Positions 1 to 10,766 of a stretch of DNA of 64,000 nucleotides are shown here, piece by piece. The stretch covers positions 558,001 through 622,000 of the forward strand of contig CAWFEM010000011.1 of NCBI GenBank assembly GCA_963814905.1, written 5' to 3'. The notes below the pieces were generated by a model. It searched no databases. It worked only from the letters and a program-made list of their open reading frames with translations, and was not told the DNA's origin. The position numbers and the translations under genes are program-made. Each line of letters begins with the position of its first letter. Positions within the stretch are counted from its first letter, which is position 1. The DNA comes from DASWJZ01 sp963814905 (GTDB taxonomy: Bacteria; Pseudomonadota; Alphaproteobacteria; Rhizobiales; Afifellaceae).

Positions 1-1057
1 AATAGGAGACGGTCGCCAGGCCGTGCGCGAACGCCTCCCAAGTCCAAAGCCGCACCATGCCGGGGAGGGGATCGGGGTTGTGCGCCGCCCAGTTCACCGG
101 CCCGGGCTGCTGCTCCATCACCCAGGCACGACCATTGCCGACCGACCGGTAGAGATCGTGGTGGAAGGCCTGCAGGTCGGGGTCGCCTTGCCGCGCGTAG
201 CGCGCCTTGCGCGCCGGCGACCCGCCGCGTCCCATGATCTGGCCGACCGGATAGGAATCCCAGGTGGCGATGTCGATGTCCTGCCCCAGCCGGAAGTGAT
301 CGAAAGCGGTCATGCCGGCCATGAAGTTGGTCGAGACCGGCACGTTCGGCGTGATCGACTTCAGCACGTCGACTTGCGCCTTGTTGAAGGCGACGACCTG
401 GTCGGAGGAATAGCGGCGGAAGTCTAGCCAATGCGTTGGGCTCGCCTCGGCCGGGGTGCGGTTCGGCAGTTCGATCTCGTCGAAGTCGCGATAGTCCATC
501 GACCAGAAAACCGTGCCCCAGGCGCTGTTCAGCGCCTCGATCGCGCCGTAGCGCGCGGCGAGCCATTCGCGAAAGCCGGCGAGCGCGGCCTGCGAATAGG
601 AAAGCGTCGTGTCGTGGCAGCCATATTCATTGTCGATCTGCCACGCCGCGAGCGCAGGATGGTCCTTCACCGCTTTTGCCACCAGCGTCGCGATGCGCAC
701 GCATTCCAGTCGATAGCCCTTGTGCGAAAAGCAATAGTGGCGGCGCGAGCCGAAGCTCCGCGTCCGCCCCTCCGCGTCGACCTGCAGCATGTCGGGCATC
801 TTCGCGACGAGCCAGCGTGGCGGCGTCGCGGTCGGCGTGCCGACGACCGCCTTCAACCCGTTCTGCTCGAAAAGGTCGAGCACGCGCGTCAGCCAGTCGA
901 AGCGCAGCTTGCCGGGCTCCGGCTCGATGCGGCTCCAGGCGAACTCGCCGATGCGGACATAGGTGATGCCGGCTTCCGCCATGCGGCGCACGTCGGACGG
1001 CCACATCGTTTCCGGCCATTGTTCCGGATAGTAGCAGACCCCCAAAGCCGGCTTCAT
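1..1057 (-). CDS. Beta-galactosidase, glycoside hydrolase family 42 (3' end outside window)
   Basis: The reading frame starts at an ATG at 1057 behind a GGGAGG ribosome site and stays open to the window edge, giving about 352 residues of a protein that is normally 600-700 long, so only the N-terminal catalytic barrel is visible. It opens with MKPALGVCYYPEQWP, the usual GH42 start. Both GH42 catalytic glutamates can be seen: the acid/base in WQIDNEYGC (E144) and the nucleophile in VMEQQPGPVNW near the visible end. The family hydrolyses terminal beta-D-galactosides, usually in the cytoplasm. No sugar transporter is adjacent inside the window, so the natural substrate is not indicated. Family assignment is secure; exact substrate is not. 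Confidence 0.9.
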   Translation of the reverse strand, partial: MKPALGVCYYPEQWPETMWPSDVRRMAEAGITYVRIGEFAWSRIEPEPGKLRFDWLTRVLDLFEQNGLKAVVGTPTATPPRWLVAKMPDMLQVDAEGRTRSFGSRRHYCFSHKGYRLECVRIATLVAKAVKDHPALAAWQIDNEYGCHDTTLSYSQAALAGFREWLAARYGAIEALNSAWGTVFWSMDYRDFDEIELPNRTPAEASPTHWLDFRRYSSDQVVAFNKAQVDVLKSITPNVPVSTNFMAGMTAFDHFRLGQDIDIATWDSYPVGQIMGRGGSPARKARYARQGDPDLQAFHHDLYRSVGNGRAWVMEQQPGPVNWAAHNPDPLPGMVRLWTWEAFAHGLATVSY

Positions 1058-1140
1058 GGTGCGCCTCCCGCCCCGCCGATATTAAGACCTGGTTTTGTGA
1101 CTGTCGTTGTGCGGGCGCCGACGTGGTTTCCGGCCGGCGG

Positions 1141-2253
1141 CTACGCGGTTCCGGTGCGGATCAGGGCCGGGTCGAGCGCGCGTCGCCGCGCGGGCGCGAA
1201 GGCCGCGATGTCGACCGTCCTCGCCACGCCGTGGAGGATGAGTTCCGCCATCGCTTCGCCGGTCGCAGGCGCGTTCAGGATGCCCCAGACATTGTGGCCG
1301 GTCGCGACATAGGCGCCCGCATGCCCCGGCACCTCGCCGATCAGCGGGAGGCCGTCCTCTGTCACCGGGCGGTAGCAGGCTTGGCGCGCGAGGATCGGGG
1401 CGTCGCGAAGTGTCGGCGAGATGTCGCGGCAGATCGCTTCCAGCCGTTCGATCGCGCCGGGGTCGGGCTGGACGGCGGCCGGATCGAGCGGAACCGGGCT
1501 CTCGCTGGAGATGGCGCAGACATAGGTCGTGCCGTCGGCGCGCGGAAAGACCTCCGGCGTCGTCAGCGCGCCGCTCTTCTCCTGGAATTCAAGGAAGAGC
1601 GCGTCGGCGGAGATGGTGCTACCGGTCTGAAAGACGAGGCTGTGGCCCTTCAGGCCGAACACGGCCGGCAGCGGCAGCCATTGCGCTGCGAGGATCGACC
1701 ACGGTCCCATCGCGATCACCACGGCGTCGCCGACGAGCGGCTCGCCGTCCACCTCGACGCCCTCAAGCCGCCAGCCCTTCGTCGTCGGCTCAATGCCGGC
1801 GACCGCGCCGAGCACGAGCTTCGCGCCGTTCGCCTCCGCGGCACGCATCATCGCCTTCGTATAAAGTCCTGGATGCACCTGCGCCGTCGTCTCCGTCGTG
1901 CCGAGTCGGCGGTCGAGCGTCGTGCCGGCGGCGAGCCAGTCAAGCCCGGCATGTTCCGCGTCGCCCTGGCCGCGGCCGGCGATCGCAAAGCCGCCATGCG
2001 TGGTCATGCGGCGGTAGCCCCAATCGTCGTCGATCTTCTCGGCAAGTTCAGCGTGAAGCACGAAGCTGCGGCGTGCGAGGGATTGGAGCGCGCCGCCGTC
2101 GCACCAGTCGAGCGCCAGAAAGCCGCCGGACTTGCCCGACGCTGCGCAGGCGACGCCCGTGCGCTCCACGACGACCGGCTCCGCGCCGCGAAGGCTGAGG
2201 AAATAGGCGATCGACGCACCGATCGCGCCGCCGCCGCAGATCAGGACTCGCAT
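1141..2253 (-). CDS. FAD-dependent oxidoreductase (DAO/TDA3-like)
   Basis: A 370-residue flavoprotein of the D-amino-acid oxidase (DAO) superfamily. It begins MRVLICGGGAIGASIAYFL, a Rossmann GxGxxG fold for the FAD ADP moiety, followed by VVVER at the end of the second strand. The motif ASGKSGGFLALDWCDG shortly after is typical of the TDA3/FOXRED-like branch rather than of glycine or sarcosine oxidases. The C-terminal half holds CYRPVTEDGLPLIGEVPG and GAYVATGHNVWGI, the second FAD-contacting region of DAO enzymes. I chose the ATG at 2253, with AAGGA upstream, over a TTG eight codons earlier. It is 33 bases downstream of the end of mlaD on the same strand and could be cotranscribed with the mla genes, but no functional link is apparent. 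Substrate unknown. Confidence 0.8.
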   Translation of the reverse strand: MRVLICGGGAIGASIAYFLSLRGAEPVVVERTGVACAASGKSGGFLALDWCDGGALQSLARRSFVLHAELAEKIDDDWGYRRMTTHGGFAIAGRGQGDAEHAGLDWLAAGTTLDRRLGTTETTAQVHPGLYTKAMMRAAEANGAKLVLGAVAGIEPTTKGWRLEGVEVDGEPLVGDAVVIAMGPWSILAAQWLPLPAVFGLKGHSLVFQTGSTISADALFLEFQEKSGALTTPEVFPRADGTTYVCAISSESPVPLDPAAVQPDPGAIERLEAICRDISPTLRDAPILARQACYRPVTEDGLPLIGEVPGHAGAYVATGHNVWGILNAPATGEAMAELILHGVARTVDIAAFAPARRRALDPALIRTGTA

Positions 2254-2286
2254 CGGCCCTCGTCCTTGCACAAGCAAGGCGGAGCT

Positions 2287-3408
2287 TCACGACATCAGCG
2301 GCAATGTCCAGCCCACGAGCGCGGTCGCGGCCTTGCCGAACGCCGTGCTGAAGGCCGCGGCCGCATCGTCCGGGTTCATCGCGGCGAGCGGTGCGCTTTC
2401 CTGGAAGCGCTTCGTCGCGACGATCGCGCCGCCCGTGTCCGTCAGCTTGGCGGTGAAATCGATCTCCGCCGTCGGATTGTCGCCAGAGACGATCTGGAAG
2501 GCGCGAAGCTCGATCAGCAGCGTGTAGTCGGCGGCGAGTCCCGCCGTATCGTTGGCGACCTTCGGAAAGCCGGCGTTTTCGAAGCTCTCGACCAGCTTCG
2601 ACTGCAGGAGGAGGGGCGTGCTGTCGCTCCACTGCACGTCGGGAAAGGCTGGGGCGATGGTCGATCCGGTCTGCATAAGCATCCGCTGGGTCTCGAGCGC
2701 GACGACGTCGCTCGGCCGCGCGATGACCAGCTGCTTCGTCGGCGGCGAGGCGAGCTTGGGGAACTCCGTCGGCGCGGCAAGGATCACGTTGCCGGCCGGC
2801 TTTTGCGTGCCGGCACCGGTCAGGCGCGACAAGCCGTCGACGATGCCGTCGAGCTTGCCGGAATTCTTGCCGAGCGCCTGCGCGAAGGCATCGATATTGG
2901 AGATCGCATCGGTCAACGCGCTGGAATTGTCCGAGAGGATCGACTGGATCTGCGTGAAGGCCCCACGCGCGGCCGTCGTCCAATCGATGCCGGCCTCCGC
3001 GCCGGCATCCAGCGTCGGAAGTCCTCCGTCGGGCGCGGCGGGCGGCGGTGCGGAAGCAGTGCCGCCGGTCAGGGCGATTTCAGGCACGCCGGTCAGGCCA
3101 CCGAAGACAAGGCCGACCTTGGTGTCGGCGCGGATTGGCGTGTCGGTCGCGACGGCGATCGTGACGAGCACGCCCGCCGGATCGTCCGGCACGAGCTTCA
3201 GGTCAGTGACCTCGCCGACCCGGATGCCGTTGAACTGCACCGGCGCACCGAGGAGGAGTCCGGAGACCGATTGCTCGAAGCGGACGCGGTAGGACGTCCG
3301 CTTGCCGAGGCCGGCGGTGTTCTCCATCCAGTAGACGAAGCCGAAACCGGCGGCGATCACCGCGAGGACGAAGACGCCGATCAACACGAAGCGCGCTCGG
3401 ATTTCCAT
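2287..3408 (-). CDS. mlaD: MlaD-like MCE protein fused to ABC-transport auxiliary lipoprotein domain
   Basis: A 373-residue protein with one N-terminal transmembrane helix (residues about 7-27) and an MCE domain (about 38-115, including VQFNGIRVGEVTDL). Such proteins form hexameric lipid-binding rings in the periplasm for the MlaFED transporter. After a linker and a helical stretch, residues about 205-373 read like a separate family, the PqiC-type ABC-transport auxiliary domain (PF03886 family): ILAAPTEFPKLASPP, ARPSDVVALETQRML, VQWSDSTPLLLQSKLVESFE and LIELRAFQIVSG. That domain is usually a separate outer-membrane lipoprotein encoded next to mlaD; here no lipobox precedes it and it is in the same frame. 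The start codon overlaps the mlaF stop (ATGA). Role inferred: phospholipid trafficking between membranes, keeping outer-membrane asymmetry. Confidence 0.82.
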   Translation of the reverse strand: MEIRARFVLIGVFVLAVIAAGFGFVYWMENTAGLGKRTSYRVRFEQSVSGLLLGAPVQFNGIRVGEVTDLKLVPDDPAGVLVTIAVATDTPIRADTKVGLVFGGLTGVPEIALTGGTASAPPPAAPDGGLPTLDAGAEAGIDWTTAARGAFTQIQSILSDNSSALTDAISNIDAFAQALGKNSGKLDGIVDGLSRLTGAGTQKPAGNVILAAPTEFPKLASPPTKQLVIARPSDVVALETQRMLMQTGSTIAPAFPDVQWSDSTPLLLQSKLVESFENAGFPKVANDTAGLAADYTLLIELRAFQIVSGDNPTAEIDFTAKLTDTGGAIVATKRFQESAPLAAMNPDDAAAAFSTAFGKAATALVGWTLPLMS

Positions 3409-4202
3409 CAGCCGACCCTCGTCTCTTGTGCCGCGACAGCGCCAAGCTGCGCTCGCTTTCCATGGAAATAGGCCCTGACCCAGGGGTGCTCGGACTCAAG
3501 CATCGCCGCGATCGGTCCTTCCGCCACGATGCGGCCTTCCGCCAGCGCCGCGATGCGGGTGCAGATCGTGTAGAGGCTGTCGAGGTCGTGGGTGACCATG
3601 AAGACGGTCAGCCCCAGCGTCTCCTGCAGCGTCTGGATCAGGGAATCGAGTTCGCCCGCCGTGATCGGATCGAGCCCGGAGGTGGGCTCGTCGAGGAAGA
3701 CGATCTCCGGGTCGAGCGCCAGCGCGCGGGCAAGCGCCACGCGCTTCACCATGCCGCCGGAAAGCTCGGAGGGAAGCTTGTCGGCGTCGTCAGGATCGAG
3801 GCCGACCATTTCGAGCTTCGCCATCGCGACCTCCGTCATCAGCGTATCGGGGAGATCGAGGAACTCGCGCATCGGGAATTTCACGTTCTCCGCGACGGAG
3901 AGCGAGGAGAAGAGCGCGCCCTGCTGGTAGAGCACGCCCCAGCGGCGCTCCGCGGCGCGCCGTCCGGCGTCGCCGGCGCGCGCAAGATCGATGCCGAACA
4001 CCTCGATCGTCCCGGCCCGCTTCGGCAGGAGCCCGATGATGGTCCTGAGCAACACCGACTTGCCGCTGCCGGAGCCGCCGACGAGTCCAAGGACCTCGCC
4101 TCGCCGCACTTCCAGCGACAGGCCGTCGAGCACGTTCCGCTCGCCGAACCCGACGACGAGATCGGCAACCCGGATGACGATGTCCTGGCCCGCTTCCGAC
4201 AT
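3408..4202 (-). CDS. mlaF: MlaF-type phospholipid ABC transporter ATP-binding protein
   Basis: A 264-residue ABC ATPase. Walker A is LVGGSGSGKSVLL, the signature is LSGGMVKRVALARAL, and Walker B is EIVFLDEPTSGLDP, followed by VTHDLDSL for the switch histidine. The sequence MRE(F)LDLP between the Q-loop and the signature and the GGMVKR signature are typical of the MlaF branch rather than of importers. The ATG at 4202 lies five bases from the mlaE stop; a longer upstream start at 4262 would overlap mlaE heavily and was rejected. It overlaps mlaD by four bases. It powers the MlaE permease in retrograde or anterograde phospholipid movement at the inner membrane. Confidence 0.9.
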   Translation of the reverse strand: MSEAGQDIVIRVADLVVGFGERNVLDGLSLEVRRGEVLGLVGGSGSGKSVLLRTIIGLLPKRAGTIEVFGIDLARAGDAGRRAAERRWGVLYQQGALFSSLSVAENVKFPMREFLDLPDTLMTEVAMAKLEMVGLDPDDADKLPSELSGGMVKRVALARALALDPEIVFLDEPTSGLDPITAGELDSLIQTLQETLGLTVFMVTHDLDSLYTICTRIAALAEGRIVAEGPIAAMLESEHPWVRAYFHGKRAQLGAVAAQETRVG

Positions 4203-4206
4203 CCGG

Positions 4207-5325
4207 TCACATCCCGATTGAGGCGAAGAAGATGGCGAAGGCGCCGTCGAGCACGATGACAAGGAAGATCGATTTCACCACCGAGGTCGTCGTCCTCAAG
4301 CCAAGCGATTCAGCGCTCCCTTCCACGCGCAGACCTTCCGCGCATGAAACGATGCCGATGACCAGGGCCATGAACGGGGCCTTCCACATGCCGACCTCGA
4401 AATGCGTGACCGAGATCGCGTCGTGGAGCCGCGCGACGAACACCGCCGGGCTCATGCCGCCGTAAATCCACGCGACCAGCTCGCCGCCATAAAGCGCCGC
4501 CATCGAGCCGAGGAAGGTCAGGACCGGCAGCGCCACGACAAGCGCGACGATGCGCGGCAGGATCAGGATCTCGACCGGATCGAGGCCCATCGTGCGAAGC
4601 GCGTCGATCTCCTCGCGCATCTTCATGGAGCCGAGCTCGGCGGTGTAGGAGCTGCCGGAGCGGCCGGCCACCATGATGGCGACGATCAAGACGCCGAACT
4701 CGCGAAGGGTCAGGATCCCGACGAGATCGACGACATAGTCGCCGGCACCGAAACGGCGGAAGTGGAAGATGCCCTGCTGGGCGATGATGCCGCCGATCAG
4801 GAAGGTGATGAGCAGGATGATCGGGACCGCCTGCCAACCGACGCGGTCGAGGTGATGGACGGCGGACGTCAGGCGAAAGCTCTTCGGGCGAACCGCCACG
4901 CGGGCGAGCGCGACGCCAAGCGCGCCGAGCATGGCGAAGAACGAGAGGGCGTCGGCCTGAAGCCTGGCGGCCGCGTCGTCTGCGTGCGCAAGCAGGCCCC
5001 GTCGCCGCGCTGGGTGTCGTTCGTGGCGGTTGGCGTCGTGCACCTTGTCGAAGAGGCCGCGAAAGCGGTCCGGCACGCCGACGATCTCGGTCTCGCCGCC
5101 ATGCGCGGCGCTCGTACGGGCGAGGCGTTCGATCAGCCAGGCGCCGAAGGTGTCGAGCGCGGTGACGTCGGCGACGTTGACGACGCGTGCGCGGGGGGCG
5201 GCGGCCGCCTGTTCGGCAATCAGTCTGTCGGCCGCCTCCGCATGGGCCGCTGTCCACGACCCGGCGGCGTTTAGTTCCAGCCGCCCGCCGGTCATTGCCT
5301 GCGTCAGACGAGGTTCGGAGGTCAT
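4207..5325 (-). CDS. mlaE: MlaE-type ABC permease with N-terminal STAS-like domain
   Basis: A 372-residue protein. Residues 1 to about 100 look like a STAS-fold domain (VVNVADVTALDTFGAWLIERL), an arrangement seen in many alphaproteobacterial MlaE proteins, where one chain combines the roles of MlaE and MlaB. The remaining part is the MlaE permease with about five or six membrane segments and the family motifs FGVLIVAIMVAGRSGSSYTA, ELGSMKMREEIDAL and ALPVLTFLGS. First gene of the mlaE-mlaF-mlaD operon; the ATG at 5325 was chosen over one 14 codons earlier because GGAG lies at a suitable distance and the extra residues match no family. Acts in the inner membrane in phospholipid transport. Confidence 0.88.
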   Translation of the reverse strand: MTSEPRLTQAMTGGRLELNAAGSWTAAHAEAADRLIAEQAAAAPRARVVNVADVTALDTFGAWLIERLARTSAAHGGETEIVGVPDRFRGLFDKVHDANRHERHPARRRGLLAHADDAAARLQADALSFFAMLGALGVALARVAVRPKSFRLTSAVHHLDRVGWQAVPIILLITFLIGGIIAQQGIFHFRRFGAGDYVVDLVGILTLREFGVLIVAIMVAGRSGSSYTAELGSMKMREEIDALRTMGLDPVEILILPRIVALVVALPVLTFLGSMAALYGGELVAWIYGGMSPAVFVARLHDAISVTHFEVGMWKAPFMALVIGIVSCAEGLRVEGSAESLGLRTTTSVVKSIFLVIVLDGAFAIFFASIGM

Positions 5326-5475
5326 CGAACGATTCTCCACTCCGCCGCCACAGCGCCGAATCGGCACATGGGCGCACCCTGGTTTAGGGCAACCGCTTAG
5401 AAAACGAAGAAGGCGATGCTGGGGAAGCGGTACGGCGGATTGCCGCGCCCGTGCCGATACGGCCGGGCAGGGGCT

Positions 5476-5652
5476 TCAGCGGGCCTTTTCAGAGCCGGTC
5501 TTATCCCGCGGCATGTCGTCGTCGTCGGAAAGGATGCGCACGGCGGCGCCGTCGAGATCGTCGGTACTGGCCGGAGCGGAGCGTCCACAGGAACGCAAAG
5601 AGGCCGAGACCGCCCAGGAGCAGCGCGGCCGGGATGAGGATCAGGAGCGCCG

Positions 5653-5656
<4 letters not shown>
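5476..5656 (-). CDS. ccoS: cbb3 oxidase maturation protein CcoS (FixS), frameshifted as read
   Basis: Starts at an ATG at 5656 overlapping the ccoI stop (ATGA). It reads MTALLILIPAALLLGGLGLF, one membrane helix, then FLWTLRSGQY, the conserved CcoS region. Directly after the tyrosine codon one extra base (about 5563) pushes the frame out. As read, translation ends at 5501 after an Arg-rich tail; removing one base restores DDLDGAAVRILSDDDM and a stop at 5476, which is the expected CcoS C-terminus. Known role: the small membrane protein needed for correct heme/copper insertion into CcoN. Last gene of the ccoGHIS operon. I suspect a sequencing error. Confidence 0.8.
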
Positions 5657-7937
<2,281 letters not shown>

Positions 7938-7941
<4 letters not shown>

Positions 7942-8439
7942 TGGCCTTGCTCCTGCGGCTTGACGAAGACCTCCTGCGTCTGCCGGAAGACGGTCTCGCC
8001 CAATCGCGTCGCCTCCAGGTCGACCTCCCAGAGACCGGGCGGCAGCGGCTCGAGTCGCCGTGTAGCCGTCGCCCGCGGATGTGAAGGCGATGCTGCGGTC
8101 CTCGCGCGTCGTCGACGGGCGGCCGACATGCGCGCCGACGAGAAGGCTGGAGACGGGCCGGCCTTCGGCATCGGCGAGCGCGAAGCGGAGTGTTCCGCCT
8201 TCCGCCGTCAAGGTCGGCTTCCAGCCGTGCTTCTCCTGTGCGCGCGCCTTGGCGAGGAGCTCGTCGTAGTGCTGGCTCGCCACGTAGCTGTTCTCCACGA
8301 CGAGGCCCGGGAAGGTGCCGGTGGCGGCGAAAGCCATCACCAGGTTGACCGCGATGATGGTGCCGAAGAAGAGGATCACCACGCTCAGCATGTGCCAGCC
8401 GGTGAAGGGGTTCTCGTCGTTCAGGCGAAGCAGGCGCAT
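7938..8439 (-). CDS. ccoH: cbb3 oxidase assembly protein CcoH (FixH), frameshifted as read
   Basis: Begins MRLLRLNDENPFTGWHML followed by one membrane helix and the periplasmic FixH domain (VVENSYVASQHYDELLAKA, then SLLVGAHVGRPSTT). Near 8050 one extra base shifts the frame inside GYTATL; the correct continuation EPLPPGLWEVDLEATRLGE is found in the next frame and ends at 7938 with the normal FixH tail. As read, the upstream half runs on into the ccoI frame instead. Role: membrane protein required for maturation of the cbb3 oxidase, possibly with CcoI in copper delivery. One base separates its ATG from the ccoG stop. Likely sequencing error rather than decay, since both halves are well conserved. 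Confidence 0.82.
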
Positions 8440-8440
8440 C

Positions 8441-9973
8441 TTATCGCTCCGGCGCGAAGAATTCGGTCGATTCGCTCGTCGTCTCGCCGCCGGGGGCCGC
8501 GTCGGCGATGAAGGAGAACGGCGTTCTGCCCGGCTTCACCGCCTGGCGCGGCTGGCTGACGAAAACCTTGATCTCCTTCAGCCGGTCCGCCTCGACCTCG
8601 ACGTCGAGGCTCTTGGCGCCGTCGGCCTCCGTCCCCGCGTGCCACAGCGTGGCGTCCGGCAGGCCTTCGAGCGAGACGGTAAAGCGTCGCGGCTCCGGCA
8701 GCATGTTGAGCAGCTTGACCGTGTAGCCGTTGCGGATCGAGCCGTCGGAGAGCGTGACGAAGAGCGGATTGCGGTCGGGCAGCACGTTGATGTCGAGGCG
8801 GTCGCGGGTGAGGAGCGCGACCAGCATGAGGACGCCGATCAGCGACCAGAGGCCGGCATAGATGAGCGTGCGCGGGCGCACGATATGGGAAACGCCGACA
8901 ACGCGCTGATGCGAGGTCGCGGCGGCGCGGCCGGCGGTCGCGGCCTCCGCCGAGTGGGCGTTGTAGTCGCGCAGCGTCGTGTAGGAGATCAGGCCTTCGG
9001 GTCTGTCGACCTTGCGCATGATGTCGTTGCAGGCGTCGATACAAAGCGCGCAGGTGATGCATTCCAGCTGGTTGCCGTCGCGGATGTCGATTCCCATCGG
9101 GCAGACGACGACGCAGGCGTTGCAGTCGATGCAATCGCCGGCCTCCATGCCGTCCGCAAGCGCGCGCTTCTTGCCGTGCGAGCGCGGCTCGCCGCGCCAG
9201 CCATTGTAGGTGACGAGGAGCGAATCCTCATCGAGCATCGCGCCCTGGATGCGCGGCCAGGGGCACATATAGGTGCACACCTGCTCGCGCATGAAGCCGG
9301 CGAAGGTGAACGTCGTGGCGGTCAACACGCCGACGGTGATGTAGGCGATGGGTGCGGCCTGCAGCGTGAAGAGTTCGCGGAAGAGAGTGGGCGCGTCGGC
9401 GAAATAGAAGACCCAGGCGCCGCCCGTGCACACGGCGATGATGAGCCACGCCGCGTAGACGGTGGCGCGCTTCGAAATCTTCTCCAGGCCCCATGGTCCC
9501 TTATCGAGACGCATGCGCGCGTTGCGGTCGCCTTCGACGAGGCGTTCCACCCAGATGTAGAGATCGGTCCACACCGTCTGCGGGCAGGTATAGCCGCACC
9601 AGGCGCGACCGGCGACCGAGGTGACGAGGAAGAGCCCGAGCCCGGCCATGATCAAGAGGCCGGCTATGTAGTAGAATTCCTGCGGCCAGATCTCGATGAA
9701 GAAGAAATAGAAGCGGCGGTTGGCGAGGTCGACGAGCACGGCCTGGTCGGGCGCGCTCGGCCCGCGGTCCCATCTGATCCACGGCGTGACCCAGTAGATG
9801 CCGAGGGTCACGGCCATGATCCACCATTTCAGCTTGCGGAAGGTTCCCCAGGTCCGCTTGGGGAAGATCTTGACGCGAGCTTGGTAGAGCTTCTGGCGGA
9901 CGCGTGCGTTGACAGGCTCGACGTCGTGGCGGACGAGGTCGGCGCCGCCGCCCGCAAAGCTTTGCTCGTTCAT
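8441..9973 (-). CDS. ccoG: cbb3 oxidase accessory protein CcoG (FixG/RdxA), 4Fe-4S
   Basis: About 510 residues from the ATG at 9973. Membrane helices occur in the N-terminal half, with GRAWCGYTCPQTVWTD and REQVCTYMCPWPRIQGAML, the CxxxC pairs of the NapH/CcoG branch. Two ferredoxin-like 4Fe-4S clusters follow: DCIDCNACVVVCPMGIDIR and LECITCALCIDACN. The C-terminal part is an immunoglobulin-like periplasmic domain ending in SFIADAAPGG. CcoG is a membrane cupric reductase that provides Cu(I) for the cbb3 oxidase. It is the first gene of ccoG-H-I-S. A FixK/FNR-type box at 10045-10058 lies about 75 bases upstream. Confidence 0.93.
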   Translation of the reverse strand: MNEQSFAGGGADLVRHDVEPVNARVRQKLYQARVKIFPKRTWGTFRKLKWWIMAVTLGIYWVTPWIRWDRGPSAPDQAVLVDLANRRFYFFFIEIWPQEFYYIAGLLIMAGLGLFLVTSVAGRAWCGYTCPQTVWTDLYIWVERLVEGDRNARMRLDKGPWGLEKISKRATVYAAWLIIAVCTGGAWVFYFADAPTLFRELFTLQAAPIAYITVGVLTATTFTFAGFMREQVCTYMCPWPRIQGAMLDEDSLLVTYNGWRGEPRSHGKKRALADGMEAGDCIDCNACVVVCPMGIDIRDGNQLECITCALCIDACNDIMRKVDRPEGLISYTTLRDYNAHSAEAATAGRAAATSHQRVVGVSHIVRPRTLIYAGLWSLIGVLMLVALLTRDRLDINVLPDRNPLFVTLSDGSIRNGYTVKLLNMLPEPRRFTVSLEGLPDATLWHAGTEADGAKSLDVEVEADRLKEIKVFVSQPRQAVKPGRTPFSFIADAAPGGETTSESTEFFAPER

Positions 9974-10044
9974 GTCCACGTCCGCGACCTCACGCACCAC
10001 CGCGCAGCATAGGGGAGAGGTCGCACCCGGTCGCCGGAAACGCT

Positions 10045-10058
10045 TTGATCTGGCGCAA
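10045..10058 (-). promoter_or_regulatory. FixK/FNR-type box upstream of ccoG
   Basis: The sequence TTGATCTGGCGCAA fits the relaxed FixK2 pattern TTG(A/C)-N6-(T/G)CAA and has one perfect half-site. Its centre is about 78 bases before the ccoG start, so it would activate ccoGHIS under low oxygen, matching the box in front of ccoN. The divergent gene at 10118 could also be affected. Orientation is inferred from the neighbouring operon. Confidence 0.6.
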
Positions 10059-10117
10059 GGGCCCGCTTATCCGCGGGTTTCCGTGGTATCGGCGGGGCCG
10101 GCGAGGAGGGGTGGAGC

Positions 10118-10666
10118 ATGCATCGGCTGATCGGGCACGCGATCGTCTCGGCGGACGACAGAATCGCCGATTCCGAGGGACGCATGCCCGCGGCGCTCCA
10201 TAACGAGGCGGATTGGGCGCTCTTTCAGGCGGCGCTCGACCGGGCTTCGATCACGCTGATCGGGCGGGCCAGCCACGACGTAACGCCGAACCGCAAGAAA
10301 CGTCGGCGGCTCATCGTGTCGGGCAGCGCCTCTGGCCTGGAGGACCGTGCCGACGGGCTCTGGCTCAACCCGGCCGAAATGCCGCTTGCCGATGCGCTCG
10401 GCCTTGCCCTGCCGGACGGCGGGGAGGTGGCGGTCGTCGGCGGGCAGGGGGTCTTCGAGCTTGTCGGTGCGGGCGGCTTTGCCGCCTTTCACCTGGCGCG
10501 TGCGCGTCGTGTGCGCCTCGCCGGCGGTCGCGGGCTGTTCGCAGCGTGCGAGCGCGGCGTGCCGGCAGCAGCGATTCTTGCGGCAGGCGGCCTCGTTGCG
10601 GACGGTGAGGCCATGCTCGACCCGGAAGCCGAGGTGACGCTGACGATCTGGCGACGCGAAGCGTGA
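10118..10666 (+). CDS. Dihydrofolate-reductase-fold protein (RibD-C/DHFR-like)
   Basis: A 182-residue soluble protein that starts MHRLIGHAIVSADDRIAD and has LIGRASHDVTPN further on, a pattern seen in DHFR-superfamily proteins of Hyphomicrobiales; GGEVAVVGGQGVFEL matches the NADPH-binding G-G region of this fold (compare the GG in DHFR). It lacks several residues that define FolA, so it may reduce a pterin or a riboflavin precursor instead, or something else. It is divergent from ccoG and convergent with ccoP, and stands alone as a transcription unit. A perfect inverted repeat follows three bases after the stop. Family moderately sure; reaction unknown. Confidence 0.62.
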   Translation: MHRLIGHAIVSADDRIADSEGRMPAALHNEADWALFQAALDRASITLIGRASHDVTPNRKKRRRLIVSGSASGLEDRADGLWLNPAEMPLADALGLALPDGGEVAVVGGQGVFELVGAGGFAAFHLARARRVRLAGGRGLFAACERGVPAAAILAAGGLVADGEAMLDPEAEVTLTIWRREA

Positions 10667-10668
10667 AG

Positions 10669-10754
10669 CCCCTCCCCCTTGTGGGGAGGGGGTGTCAAAC
10701 GTAGCGTGGGGCGCAGAGTCCCCGCCCCCAACCCCTCCCCACAAGGGGGAGGGG
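10669..10754. repeat. Paired GC-rich palindromes, probable bidirectional terminator
   Basis: Two 23-base segments (10669-10691 and 10732-10754) are exact reverse complements of each other, and each also folds on itself through CCCCTCCCC and GGGGAGGGG. They lie between convergent genes (the DHFR-like gene and ccoP). Either arm, or both together, can form stable hairpins that would stop transcription from both sides. The shape also fits an intergenic REP-type element. Confidence 0.75.
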
Positions 10755-10766
10755 AGTCGCCACGGT

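Noticed and set aside
1123..3471. Long plus-strand open frame (782 codons)
   Set aside because: Antisense to the FAD oxidoreductase and mlaD; Arg/Asp/Ala-rich low-complexity translation typical of high-GC shadow frames, no family motifs.
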